Below, in pieces: positions 1 through 8,525 of a stretch of 45,056 nucleotides of DNA. The DNA is taken from assembly GCA_902802585.1 (NCBI GenBank), contig CADCMR010000024.1, positions 1 to 45,056 on the forward strand. The letters run 5' to 3'. Made by a program: the position numbers and the translations under genes. The DNA is from an uncultured bacterium (lineage in GTDB: Bacteria; Verrucomicrobiota; Lentisphaeria; Victivallales; UBA1829). A model generated the notes under the pieces. The model was not told the DNA's origin. It saw only the letters and a list, made by a program, of their open reading frames with translations, and made no database searches. Position 1 is the stretch's first letter; each line of letters begins with the position of its first letter.

Positions 1-1
1 G

Positions 2-643
2 GCGGACCCGGACGCCGTCGCCGCGTACAGAAAAGAACACCCCGAGGCGCTGATCGTGGCGTATGTGAACACGACCGCCGCGACCAAGACCGAGGTCGAT
101 CTCTGCTGCACCAGCGGCAACGCGGAAAAACTCATTTCCACGATCCCGGCGGAACAGGAGATCTTGTTTCTGCCGGACGCCAATCTCGGCTCCAACCTCA
201 ACGCAAAGCTGAACCGGCACATGGAACTGTGGCCGGGCTGCTGCCCCACGCACAACAAGATCATGCCGGAGCACATCGTCGCCGCAAAGGAAAAACATCC
301 GGGTGCGCTCGTGCTGGTGCACCCCGAATGCCGTCCCGCCGTGGTCAAGCTCGCGGACCGGGCGCTTTCCACCGGCGGTATGCTGAAATTCGTACGGGAA
401 TCCGATTGCCGTGAGTTTATCATCGGCACGGAGTGCGGCATCCTGCACCGCATGAAAAAAGAAAACTCGGAGAAGGAATTCCACCCTCTCGAACCCGAAG
501 TGCTCTGTCCCAACATGAAGCGGATCACGCTCGAAGACGTGCTGTTCTCCCTCCGCGACCTCGAACCCCGGATTGAGCTGGACGAAGCCATGCGCCGCAG
601 AGCGAAGAAGCCCATCGACCGGATGCTGGAGATCCTGCCGTGA
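2..643 (+). CDS. nadA: Quinolinate synthase NadA, 5'-truncated by window edge
   Basis: NadA condenses iminoaspartate with dihydroxyacetone phosphate to quinolinate in NAD synthesis, using a [4Fe-4S] cluster in the cytosol. The reading frame is open to the left edge, so about 213 C-terminal residues are visible against roughly 300-350 for the family; the true start lies outside. Visible family landmarks are YVNTTAATK, the cluster cysteine context CCTSGNA (Cys codon 107-109), WPGCCPTH, GTECGI and the last cluster cysteine in LCPNMKRI, so all three expected cluster ligands are in this part. The stop overlaps the GTG start of mnmA by 4 bases, implying translational coupling. A GTG at 56 is in frame but internal to the conserved domain, so it is not the start. 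Confidence 0.95.
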   Translation, partial: ADPDAVAAYRKEHPEALIVAYVNTTAATKTEVDLCCTSGNAEKLISTIPAEQEILFLPDANLGSNLNAKLNRHMELWPGCCPTHNKIMPEHIVAAKEKHPGALVLVHPECRPAVVKLADRALSTGGMLKFVRESDCREFIIGTECGILHRMKKENSEKEFHPLEPEVLCPNMKRITLEDVLFSLRDLEPRIELDEAMRRRAKKPIDRMLEILP

Positions 644-1680
644 AGATCGCAGTGGGACTTTCGGGCGGCGTCGATTCCTCGGTCGCGGCGGCCTTGCTCA
701 GGGAACAGGGGCATGAAGTCGTCGGCATCACCATGAAGCTCTGGCGCGAGGGGCGATACCGCGGCGGCGAACGCGACGCGTGTTTCGGCCCCGGCGAGGC
801 GGAAGATATCGCGAACGCGGAAAACCTGTGCCGTCAGCTCGGGATCGAGTACCACGTGTTCGACTGCGCGAACGAATACGAGAAGGTCGTGCTGGACTAT
901 TTCCGCTCGGAATACCTCGCCGGACGAACGCCGAATCCGTGCGTACGGTGCAACGCCTTCATGAAGTTCGGCGTCCTGCCGAATCTCGCGCGGAAGTCGG
1001 GGATCGCGTTCGACCGGTTTGCCACGGGGCATTACGCCCGAATCCGTGAGGTGGACGGTGTGTTTCATCTGCTGCGCGGCGCGGACGAGAAGAAGGATCA
1101 GTCGTATTTCCTCTACCGCCTGAAACAAGCTCAGCTGAAACAGATGATGTTCCCGCTTGGAGAATACCATAAGACGCAGGTACGCGAGCTCGCCTCGAAA
1201 TACGGTCTGGACGTGAAGGACAAGCCGGACAGTCAGGATTTCTACAGCGGCGACCATGTGGAGTTGCTGAAAGTACAGCCTCGTCCGGGCAGCATCGTGG
1301 ACACAGCCGGAAACATCCTCGGCACGCACGATGGCTTCTGGAACTACACCGTCGGGCAGAGAAAAAGACTCGGGATCGCGGCGAAACACCCCCTGTATGT
1401 GCTTGAGGTGAACGCCTGCCGGAACGAGGTCGTGGTCGGGAGCCAGACGGACACGGTCCAGCACGATTTGAAGCTCACCGACTGCTCGTGGATCACGGCG
1501 GAACCGGATGGTGAAGTCCAGGTGAAAGTGAGGTCGGCATCGAACCCTGTTCCGGCAATATACCGCAAAGGATCGCTGGTCTTCCCGAACGGTGTATTCG
1601 CGGCGGCGAAAGGGCAGTCCGCGGTCCTGTACCGTGACAACGAGGTCCTTGGCGGCGGGATCATCATGGAGGCGAAATGA
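640..1680 (+). CDS. mnmA: tRNA-specific 2-thiouridylase MnmA, CxxC variant
   Basis: MnmA activates U34 of Lys, Glu and Gln tRNAs with ATP and inserts sulfur to give 2-thiouridine. The 346-aa protein starts at GTG overlapping the nadA stop. It shows the PP-loop SGGVDSS at residues 8-14, the nucleophile context PNPCVRCN (C101, C104), GHYAR near 130, KDQSYFLYRL near 152, and a C-terminal barrel including VGQRKRLGI. The position where the classical enzyme carries its second catalytic cysteine (SQDxC) reads SQDFY, with tyrosine at 202, so the usual C102/C199-type pair is incomplete and a CxxC motif is present instead. ACFGPGE near residue 47 also fits a Cys-rich subfamily. Its stop overlaps the hydE start (ATGA). 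Confidence 0.93.
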   Translation: MKIAVGLSGGVDSSVAAALLREQGHEVVGITMKLWREGRYRGGERDACFGPGEAEDIANAENLCRQLGIEYHVFDCANEYEKVVLDYFRSEYLAGRTPNPCVRCNAFMKFGVLPNLARKSGIAFDRFATGHYARIREVDGVFHLLRGADEKKDQSYFLYRLKQAQLKQMMFPLGEYHKTQVRELASKYGLDVKDKPDSQDFYSGDHVELLKVQPRPGSIVDTAGNILGTHDGFWNYTVGQRKRLGIAAKHPLYVLEVNACRNEVVVGSQTDTVQHDLKLTDCSWITAEPDGEVQVKVRSASNPVPAIYRKGSLVFPNGVFAAAKGQSAVLYRDNEVLGGGIIMEAK

Positions 1681-2759
1681 GCATGGACGCGCTGATCGAA
1701 AAAGCCATGCGGACGCCGTACTGTCTCTCGCATGATGAGGTCATTTCGTTGTTGGAGACGGAAAATACGGATGAACTCTTTTCCGCCGCCTACCAGCTCA
1801 AATGCCGCTATGTCGGCAAGACCGTCTCCATGCGCGGGATTATCGAAATGGGGAATGTCTGCGCGAAGGACTGTTATTACTGCGGCATCCGGCGCGGCAA
1901 TCCGAACGTGAAACGCTATCAGCTGAACGAGGACGACGTGGTCCGCATGGCGCAGTGGTGTTTCGAGCAGAACTACGGTTCGTTGGTGCTCCAGTCCGGC
2001 GAGATCGAATCCGAACAGCACACGGAGTACATCGAACGCATTCTGAAGCGTATCCGCGAATTCGGTGGCGACGCCTTCGGGATCACGCTCAGCCTGGGCG
2101 AGCAGATGGAGGAAGTCTACCGCCGTTGGCGGGACGCCGGAGCGCACCGTTATCTCCTGCGGATCGAAAGCTCCGTGCCGGAGCTGTACGCCCGTCTGCA
2201 CCCTGCTGATCATTCGTTCGAGCGACGTGCGGAGTGTCTGCGCGTGCTGAAACGTCTCGGCTATCAGACCGGAAGCGGCGTGATGATTGGACTGCCGGGG
2301 CAGACCTTGGACGACCTCGCGCACGATATTGAGTTTTACCACGTCATGGACCTGGACATGATCGGCATGGGGCCGTATCTGCCGCACGCGGACACCCCGA
2401 TGGGACGCGGAATCGAACTTACGGACGCATATGCGGCGGCGCAGCTCAAACTCGGGCTGAAAATGATCGCTGTCACGCGGCTGTATCTGCACGACGTGAA
2501 CATCGCGGCGACGACCGCGCTTCAGGCACTGGACGACCGGGGCCGCGAACAGGGCATCCTCGCCGGAGCAAACGTGCTCATGCCGAACGTGACGGACACG
2601 GAATACCGCCGCAGTTACCAGCTCTACGAGAACAAGCCGTGTCTGGACGAGAATTCGGCGAAATGCCGGAACTGCCTGAATTGGCGTGTCCTCGCGATCG
2701 GCGAAACGATCGACTGGGGACAGCGCGGAGATTCTCTCCACTATTCAAAAGGCCGGTGA
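1677..2759 (+). CDS. hydE: [FeFe]-hydrogenase maturase HydE, radical SAM
   Basis: The 360-aa radical SAM protein has the cluster motif CxxxCxxC at C62, C66 and C69, in a context (MGNVCAKDCYYCG) typical of HydE, followed by RRGNPNVKRY, an SAM-binding GGDAFGITLSLGEQ region, YLLRIESS and the C-terminal GQRGDSLHYSK. Length matches known HydE (about 350 aa). HydE acts with HydF and HydG to build the H-cluster of [FeFe] hydrogenase, implying fermentative anaerobic metabolism. HydF, HydG and the hydrogenase are not in this window. The start overlaps the mnmA stop by 4 bases, with a GGAG about 5 bases upstream; a second in-frame ATG two codons on is an alternative. Related radical SAM families (PylB, BioB) are less likely given the C-terminus. 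Confidence 0.9.
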   Translation: MSMDALIEKAMRTPYCLSHDEVISLLETENTDELFSAAYQLKCRYVGKTVSMRGIIEMGNVCAKDCYYCGIRRGNPNVKRYQLNEDDVVRMAQWCFEQNYGSLVLQSGEIESEQHTEYIERILKRIREFGGDAFGITLSLGEQMEEVYRRWRDAGAHRYLLRIESSVPELYARLHPADHSFERRAECLRVLKRLGYQTGSGVMIGLPGQTLDDLAHDIEFYHVMDLDMIGMGPYLPHADTPMGRGIELTDAYAAAQLKLGLKMIAVTRLYLHDVNIAATTALQALDDRGREQGILAGANVLMPNVTDTEYRRSYQLYENKPCLDENSAKCRNCLNWRVLAIGETIDWGQRGDSLHYSKGR

Positions 2760-2835
2760 TGTCCGAAAAAAACGGCTGATTTGAGGCTGAAACAAACTTT
2801 TTTCATAAAATCTACCGTTTTTGTTGTAATTTGGC

Positions 2836-2864
2836 TTGACAAAGCGCATTTTCAGGTGTATATT
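2836..2864 (+). promoter_or_regulatory. Consensus sigma70-type promoter upstream of secretin-like genes
   Basis: TTGACA at 2836-2841 and TATATT at 2859-2864 are separated by exactly 17 bases. The predicted transcription start is near 2871, giving a leader of about 265 bases before the ATG at 3136. Confidence 0.8.
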
Positions 2865-2875
2865 AATTCTATCGC

Positions 2876-2903
2876 GAACGGGATTTCAGTTCCGTTCTTT
2901 TTT
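2876..2903 (+). terminator. Intrinsic terminator/attenuator immediately after the promoter
   Basis: GAACGG (2876-2881) pairs with CCGTTC (2892-2897), followed by six T (2898-2903). It starts about 5 bases after the predicted start of the promoter at 2836-2864. It could terminate the nadA-mnmA-hydE operon or act as an attenuator for the genes that follow. The rest of 2904-3135 shows no credible gene. Confidence 0.7.
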
Positions 2904-3135
2904 GTTTGAAACATACATTACCAAATAGGTAGCGTATAAACAAAACAACCGGTTCAAGGAGAAACTATCAAAGAAGCAAGAACCACCACCTCCGTCTTCC
3001 CCGAAAGAACCCGTCCCTCCGTGTTCCATGAACCCATGGTCTTCCGAATGCGATGTTGTACGTGTTTTGCCGCGGAATAAAGCACCATCCACCCCAACAC
3101 AACCAAAAAACAACACCACAGACAGGAAATCAATC

Positions 3136-4692
3136 ATGAACAACAGAAAACATATTCTCGCCGCTCTCCTGACGGCAGGCATCGCAAGCGCGCCTTTCCT
3201 GCACGGCCAGACACAGGAAGAACAGGAAGTCCGGACCATCCGTCTCCTTCAGGACGACGGTCAGGTCAACATCGTCAGCAAGGTTTACGAACTCAAATAC
3301 CTCAAGGCGACCGACATCCGCCCGTTCATCGAGGCAGCGGTCAAACGTTACAGCGTCGCGTCCAAAGTCGACCGGGTGAACTACTCGAAGGCAAAGAGAC
3401 AGATGATCGTGGTTTCGACCGGCGAGGACTTCATCCCGTACGTGGACGAGCTGGTCGCCGGGCTTGACCAGCCGGGCAAGGAAGAGAACGGCTCCATCAT
3501 CAAAGGCACCGGCGTCACGAAAATCACTTACAATCCCAGCTACCGCGCCGCAGAAGATATCGTGCGCCTCATCAACGACGGCACGATGAAAACGCCCGAA
3601 GGCCGTGCCTACCTGAACAAGGACACCAACACGATCTACTGGAAGGACGACGAGCAGGCCGCTCTGGCGATTCTCGCGTGGGTCAAATACCTCGACCGTC
3701 CCGTGCCGCAGGTCAATCTGCGCCTCAACTACTATGAGATCCGCGAAAGCGACCTGCGCGACATCGGGCTGGATTACCTCGCCTGGAAAAACGGTCCCGG
3801 CCTGGACCTCTTCTCCGCCGGATACAGCGCCGGAAAAGTGTTCTCCAGCGAATCCATCCTGAAGCTGATCAGCGGCGCGGCGAAATTCGCCGACATCACG
3901 AAGCATTTCACCACCTCGTGGGGCTACGGGGCGTTCTTCACGGCTCCGCAGTTCGACATGAGCTTCGTCCGCGTGCTGCAGCAGTCCGGCAACGCGAAAC
4001 TCGCGGCGCACGCCGACCTCACGTTCGTGAATACGCCGATTTATGACGTGGCCTCGCTGAACACGCATCTGCCGAAAGTCTACACGGCCACGCTCACGCC
4101 CGGCTATGAGAACATCACCAAGGATTCCGACGACCGCACGCACATCGTGAAAGGCGCGGACAGCCGCCTGACGCTCTCGGTCATCAACCCGGTGATCTGC
4201 TTCGGCGCATCGCAGGACGACGTCGCGGCGAACGGACAGATCCCGTCCTCGGAGGAATTCTACGCGGCGGACAACGGCGGCGTGGTCTTCGCCTACAACC
4301 TGCTTTCCGAGACCGTGACCGAACGCAGCAACCGCGGCGATGAACTCGGCAATACGAGCGCCGTTTCCGGTGAGCTCACGCTCGGATTCAAGACCGAAAA
4401 ACTGCTGGCGACCTACGTCCGCGAACAGGACGTGGAACAGACCGTCGGCATCCCGTTCCTCGTGCGTATCCCCGTGCTGAAATACCTCTTCGGCACCACG
4501 ACGACCATCAAGGAAAAGACCTACGTCATCGTGACCGGCGAAGCGAACCTGGTGCATCCGAACGGCGAAACGCCCGTCCCGGTCAGCCGCGAGGTCGCAT
4601 CCGCTCCCGTCGAGCCCGGCGAAGCGAACCTGATTCATCCGAATATTGAAACGCCCGCCCCGGTCAGCCGCGAAGTGGCATCTACCCTCTGA
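3136..4692 (+). CDS. Secretin-domain exported protein 1
   Basis: A 518-aa exported protein. The start is ATG 3136, preceded by AGGAAA; an in-frame ATG at 3028 lacks a ribosome site and would bury the signal peptide. Residues 1-25 form a signal peptide (charged MNNRK, hydrophobic core). Two N-domain-like segments follow (YELKYLKATDIRPFIEAAV, then KITYNPSYRAAEDIV), then a beta-domain-like part ending in VGIPFLVRIPVLKYLFG, the typical secretin C-terminal motif. The C-terminus is a tandem duplication of about 25 residues. A second, diverged copy lies directly downstream. No other type II, type III or pilus gene is nearby, so its partner system is unknown; an outer-membrane pore or periplasmic role is inference. 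Confidence 0.75.
   Translation: MNNRKHILAALLTAGIASAPFLHGQTQEEQEVRTIRLLQDDGQVNIVSKVYELKYLKATDIRPFIEAAVKRYSVASKVDRVNYSKAKRQMIVVSTGEDFIPYVDELVAGLDQPGKEENGSIIKGTGVTKITYNPSYRAAEDIVRLINDGTMKTPEGRAYLNKDTNTIYWKDDEQAALAILAWVKYLDRPVPQVNLRLNYYEIRESDLRDIGLDYLAWKNGPGLDLFSAGYSAGKVFSSESILKLISGAAKFADITKHFTTSWGYGAFFTAPQFDMSFVRVLQQSGNAKLAAHADLTFVNTPIYDVASLNTHLPKVYTATLTPGYENITKDSDDRTHIVKGADSRLTLSVINPVICFGASQDDVAANGQIPSSEEFYAADNGGVVFAYNLLSETVTERSNRGDELGNTSAVSGELTLGFKTEKLLATYVREQDVEQTVGIPFLVRIPVLKYLFGTTTTIKEKTYVIVTGEANLVHPNGETPVPVSREVASAPVEPGEANLIHPNIETPAPVSREVASTL
4537..4689 (+). repeat. Tandem duplication at the C-terminus of secretin-like protein 1
   Basis: Unit 1 spans 4537-4617 (27 codons) and unit 2 spans 4618-4689 (24 codons). 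Both begin GEANL(V/I)HPN and contain ETPxPVSREVAS. The copies differ at several bases, so the duplication is not brand new. Confidence 0.85.
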
Positions 4693-4713
4693 TCTATGAA
4701 AGGAACATGAGCC

Positions 4714-6423
4714 ATGAACAACATCAAGACCCTTATTGCAATTCTCGCGGCGGCTTCCGTCCCCGCGTTCGCCGAAGAAATTGACCTCATCCCGCATCAG
4801 ATTCCCGGCAACTATAAGTCGGATGCAAACTATTTCCCGAGCGCCGGTTACGGCAGCAGCACGGTCCAGACCCAGCTGCGCGTGGACGTGAAGGAATCGG
4901 AGGGGGCGGTCCGTTTCGTCCGGACCAACACCGACCCGTTCGTCATCACGAAACTCTACACGCTGAAACACGCCGAGCCCTACGCGCTCCGCGGCTATCT
5001 GCTGAGCGTAGTGCAGGGTGTGAAGATCCTCGGCAACCCGGTCTCGGTGGATGCGGTGAAGTTCAACGACGGGCGCAGCGTCCTGCTGGTCTCCGCCGAG
5101 GACTACCGTTTCGAAAACGTCGGCAACGGCGAGAGCATCGACGAGATCATCGAACGCCTGGACCAGCCCGGGATCGGGTATTCCATGGGACGTCCGAAAT
5201 ACATCTACTTCCCGAAAGTGAACGCCGCGGCCAACCTGAAGGAAATGCTGGTGAACGTCGGCGCACACACCCGCGATGAATTCATTGAGTTCACCGGCGG
5301 CACGGACGCGCTCACCGTGGACGGCGGACTGAACGCGCTGTTCATCGCGGCTCCGAACTGGAGCCTGAACAGCATCAAGGAACAGCTGGAGCAGTACGAC
5401 CGGCCGATGCCGGAAATCCGTCTCGAATATCAGCTCGTCGAAATCAGCACGGAAAACGACGACAGGCTCGGCGTGGACTTCCAGAGCTGGAAGAACAACG
5501 ACGGCGTGGACTTCTTTTCCGCAGGCGGACGCTACCGCAACAACTGGGCCAGCACGTTTGCGGGCGGGATCGACGGTTCCCACTCCAGCCGCACCGACTT
5601 CTTCAACTTCAACCCGAAATGGAACTCGGAATACTTCGATTTCCTGACCTCCACCGGACGGGCGAAAGTCGTGACGCAGGGCGTCATCGTGGCGAAGAAC
5701 CGCCGCCAGTCGACCGTTTCGGTCGGGACCGGGCTGTTCTACGAGAAGCAGACTCCGATCAAGGACACCACGATCAACGACAAGATCCCCGGCGAACATG
5801 AGAAACTGCCCGACGAGGCGAACCTCGCCGTCCATCACGGCAATACCCAGACCACGACCGCCGCGAACGGATTCCGGTTCGAACTGGACGTTACGCCCGT
5901 TGTCACCGGAAAAGCATCCATTCTCCCGATCAAGGTCTCCGGCACGAGTCTGCTCGGCTGGAACAGCGACGGTTCCCCGCGCCTGAACAAATCCGAGTTC
6001 GAGACCGAAGTCCATATCGGAAACGAAGGAAAGGATTTCGTGATCGGCGGCATCAAGCGGACCAACGTGATCCGAAGCGTCTCCGGCATCCCGTTCCTGA
6101 AGGACATCCCCATCCTCGGCTGGGCACTTTCCTCCGAATCGGAAACGACCCGCACGTCCGAACTGGTTCTGATCGCCCGGGCGGAACTCTCCGGTCCGTT
6201 CGACGTCGCGCCGGAGATCATCCGCAACGACATCTCCACGGTCGTCGACAAAGTCTCGACCGCAGCGGAACACCCGATCACCAACCTCGGATTCCAGCAA
6301 CTGCTTCTTGACAGCGACGACAAGTACGAGAACGGCAAGACCGGCGAACCCGAAGTCGTCGAGCCGGAAGAGAATCCCGCGCCCGATACGACCGGCATCC
6401 CCGGACCGATCCAGGATGCCTGA
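4714..6423 (+). CDS. Secretin-domain exported protein 2
   Basis: A 569-aa paralogue of the preceding gene, starting 21 bases after it with AAAGGAAC upstream. Residues 1-21 form a signal peptide ending AFA. The N-domain-like LYTLKHAEPYALRGYLLSVV and a second segment (YFPKVNAAANLKEMLVNVG) match the layout of copy 1, as does LEYQLVEISTENDDRLGVDFQSWKN (split here for reading). The secretin signature is VSGIPFLKDIPILGWAL, followed by a strand ending LVLIARAEL and a Pro/Glu-rich tail. Probably co-transcribed with copy 1 and may form a mixed or stacked ring with it; this is inference. A strong terminator follows at 6455. Confidence 0.75.
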   Translation: MNNIKTLIAILAAASVPAFAEEIDLIPHQIPGNYKSDANYFPSAGYGSSTVQTQLRVDVKESEGAVRFVRTNTDPFVITKLYTLKHAEPYALRGYLLSVVQGVKILGNPVSVDAVKFNDGRSVLLVSAEDYRFENVGNGESIDEIIERLDQPGIGYSMGRPKYIYFPKVNAAANLKEMLVNVGAHTRDEFIEFTGGTDALTVDGGLNALFIAAPNWSLNSIKEQLEQYDRPMPEIRLEYQLVEISTENDDRLGVDFQSWKNNDGVDFFSAGGRYRNNWASTFAGGIDGSHSSRTDFFNFNPKWNSEYFDFLTSTGRAKVVTQGVIVAKNRRQSTVSVGTGLFYEKQTPIKDTTINDKIPGEHEKLPDEANLAVHHGNTQTTTAANGFRFELDVTPVVTGKASILPIKVSGTSLLGWNSDGSPRLNKSEFETEVHIGNEGKDFVIGGIKRTNVIRSVSGIPFLKDIPILGWALSSESETTRTSELVLIARAELSGPFDVAPEIIRNDISTVVDKVSTAAEHPITNLGFQQLLLDSDDKYENGKTGEPEVVEPEENPAPDTTGIPGPIQDA

Positions 6424-6454
6424 CCGATTATCAGTACGAAATAACAGCACACCT

Positions 6455-6489
6455 GCCGCGGATACGACAAAACATCCGCGGCTTCTTTT
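6455..6489 (+). terminator. Intrinsic terminator after secretin-like pair
   Basis: GCCGCGGAT (6455-6463) pairs perfectly with ATCCGCGGC (6474-6482), followed by TTCTTTT. It separates the secretin pair from the ABC cluster only 37 bases before the next start codon; no clear promoter is visible in that gap. Confidence 0.85.
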
Positions 6490-6526
6490 CAGACAGAATA
6501 CACTGCCATATAAGGAGACATTGAAC

Positions 6527-7579
6527 ATGGACATCAAACATACGCTCATTCCCCTGCTTGCCGCAGGCGTTCTTTCGACCTTCTTCCTCGCCGGATGCGG
6601 CAAGGAAAGCTCCGCGGGCAAGGACAAGGTCCGCGTCGGCTACCTCGCCGAACCTGCGCACGGCCTGCACTTCATCGCGAAGGACCTGGGCTATTTCGAC
6701 GAGGAGAACCTCGATGTCGACCTTTTCCAGTTCAACACGACCGCCGAAGGCTGCTCCGCGGTCCAGGCGCAGAAACTTGACGTCGGGACCTTCGGCACGG
6801 CGGCTCCGCTGCTGTTCATCGCCCGCGGCGTCGACTTCACCATCTTCGGCGGCATGATGATCGGCGGACAGGCCATCATCGTGAAGCCGGAGAACCTGAA
6901 CAAGTTCAAAGATCTGAGCAACTTCAAGGGCAAGAAGGTAGGCCTCGGCAAACTCTCCACTGGCGACGTCATCTTCCGCGGCGCGCTGAAGAAGGCCGGG
7001 ATCGATCCGAACAAGGACCTGGAGATCATCGAATTCGGCGGGCAGAGCGCCGTCGTGGAGGCCGTCAACAAGGGCGCTGTGGACGCGGGCATCGTGTTCA
7101 GTCCGCATTTCTCCCTCGCGAAAAAGAACTTCGGCCTCGAAGTCTCGAACTACATCGCCGATTTCCAGCCGGACTACACCTGCTGCCGCCTGATCGCCAA
7201 TACCCCGGACCTCCAGAAGAAACGCGACATCTACCGCCGCTACCTCATCGCGGAGATCCGCGCCTACAAGTTCTACCGCGAAAACGAGGCTGAGACCATT
7301 CAGATCTTCGCGAAGGCGTTCAAGCTGGATCCGGAACTGCTGAAGGCGGACACCTACACGAACAAGACATTCACGTCCAACCCCGACCCGCTGAAGAAGG
7401 GCACGATCGACTTCTGGGAGACCATGAAGGAGATCGACTACCTCCCGGAGAACGACGTGCACATCGACGACCATATCGACCCCACGATCTACCGGGAAGC
7501 CCTCGACGAAGTCCTGAAACGCTATCCGGACGACCCCATCTACAAGGAAATGGATGCCTTCTTCAAGGCGAACAACTGA
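6527..7579 (+). CDS. NitT/TauT-type ABC importer, substrate-binding lipoprotein 1
   Basis: A 350-aa binding protein of the NMT1/SsuA/NrtA fold. The start is ATG 6527 with TAAGGAGA nine bases upstream. A lipoprotein signal is clear: MDIKH n-region, hydrophobic core, and lipobox LAGC at about residue 24, so it should be anchored to a membrane. Family-like segments include VRVGYLAEPAHGLHFIAKDLG, then AVQAQKLDVGTFGTAAPLLF and KGKKVGLGKLSTGDVIFRGALKKAG. It heads a full importer with the next two genes. The ligand cannot be read from sequence; nitrate, sulfonates and thiamine precursors are all used by this superfamily. Confidence 0.85.
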   Translation: MDIKHTLIPLLAAGVLSTFFLAGCGKESSAGKDKVRVGYLAEPAHGLHFIAKDLGYFDEENLDVDLFQFNTTAEGCSAVQAQKLDVGTFGTAAPLLFIARGVDFTIFGGMMIGGQAIIVKPENLNKFKDLSNFKGKKVGLGKLSTGDVIFRGALKKAGIDPNKDLEIIEFGGQSAVVEAVNKGAVDAGIVFSPHFSLAKKNFGLEVSNYIADFQPDYTCCRLIANTPDLQKKRDIYRRYLIAEIRAYKFYRENEAETIQIFAKAFKLDPELLKADTYTNKTFTSNPDPLKKGTIDFWETMKEIDYLPENDVHIDDHIDPTIYREALDEVLKRYPDDPIYKEMDAFFKANN

Positions 7580-7634
7580 GGACCCAATTTTCAGCCTCGA
7601 AACCTTACCCAAAAATCCTCATGCAGGTAGAACC

Positions 7635-8525
7635 GTGAAGATACTGCTCGTCATAGAATTCATCGGACTGACCGCCTCCGCGTTGTGGAAACATGACTGG
7701 TTCGCTGCCGCGGCGGGCGTCCTGATCCCGGCCGCCGCCCTGGTCCGCACGCTGTTCGTGTGGGACAAGGCCCGCCGCACGGCGATCGTGGACGTCGCCG
7801 CGGTCCTGGAAGGCTTCCTGCTGGCGTGGCAGCTGGTCACGTCCAACTGGCCGGTGCTCGACCCGGTGTACTTCCCGGCCCTCGACACCGTCCTGCGGCA
7901 GTTCTTTGCCGAACTGAAGGACATGGCGCACGGCATGCTCTCCTCGCTCTTCCTGCTGGGGACCGCGTACCTGCTCTCGCTGGGCACCGCGATCCCGGGC
8001 GGCCTGGTGGTCGGCAGCTCCACGCGCCTCCGCAACGCCGTGGAGCCGTTCAGCAAGGTCCTGAGCGTGATCCCGCCGATCGTGTACATTCCGTACGCCA
8101 TCCGGCTGCTGCCGAGCTTCAGCGCCGCCTCGATCTTCGTGATCTGGTCCGGCGCGTTCTGGCCGATCTTCGCGAACACCGTCGCAGGCGTCGTGAACAT
8201 CCCGGAGACCATGCTGGATTCCGCCCGGATGCTCCACCTGAAGCGCGGTACGTTCATCTTCCGCGTGCTTCTGCCGGGCGCGATGCCATCGATCCTGACC
8301 GGGGCATCCCTGAGCCTGGTCTTCAGCTTCCTGCTTCTGACCGCCGCCGAGCTGATCGGCGCGACGGAAGGACTCGGCTGGTATGTGAAGGACCGCGCCG
8401 ACTTCGGCGACTACGCCAGAGTCATCGTCGGCATCATCTTCATCGGGCTTGTGATCACGGCGATTTCCGCCGCGTTCAAGCGAATCGAAAAGCGCATCCT
8501 GCGCTACAAGGAGGCCGGACAATGA
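7635..8525 (+). CDS. ABC importer permease 1 (NitT/TauT type)
   Basis: A 296-aa inner-membrane permease of the BPD_transp_1 family. I chose the in-frame GTG at 7635, which starts MKILLVIEF at the first membrane segment; the ATG at 7554 would overlap the preceding gene and add a polar, unlikely N-terminus. Several hydrophobic segments are visible, and the EAA-type coupling loop near residues 195-220 (LDSARMLHLKRGTFIFRVLL) contacts the ATPase. Its stop overlaps the ATPase start (ATGA at 8522). Confidence 0.85.
   Translation: MKILLVIEFIGLTASALWKHDWFAAAAGVLIPAAALVRTLFVWDKARRTAIVDVAAVLEGFLLAWQLVTSNWPVLDPVYFPALDTVLRQFFAELKDMAHGMLSSLFLLGTAYLLSLGTAIPGGLVVGSSTRLRNAVEPFSKVLSVIPPIVYIPYAIRLLPSFSAASIFVIWSGAFWPIFANTVAGVVNIPETMLDSARMLHLKRGTFIFRVLLPGAMPSILTGASLSLVFSFLLLTAAELIGATEGLGWYVKDRADFGDYARVIVGIIFIGLVITAISAAFKRIEKRILRYKEAGQ

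Noticed and set aside
3130..6627. 1165-codon open frame on the minus strand
   Set aside because: It lies antisense to two genes with signal peptides and secretin motifs; its translation is Asp/Arg/Val-rich with no domain, as expected from the codon bias of the real strand.
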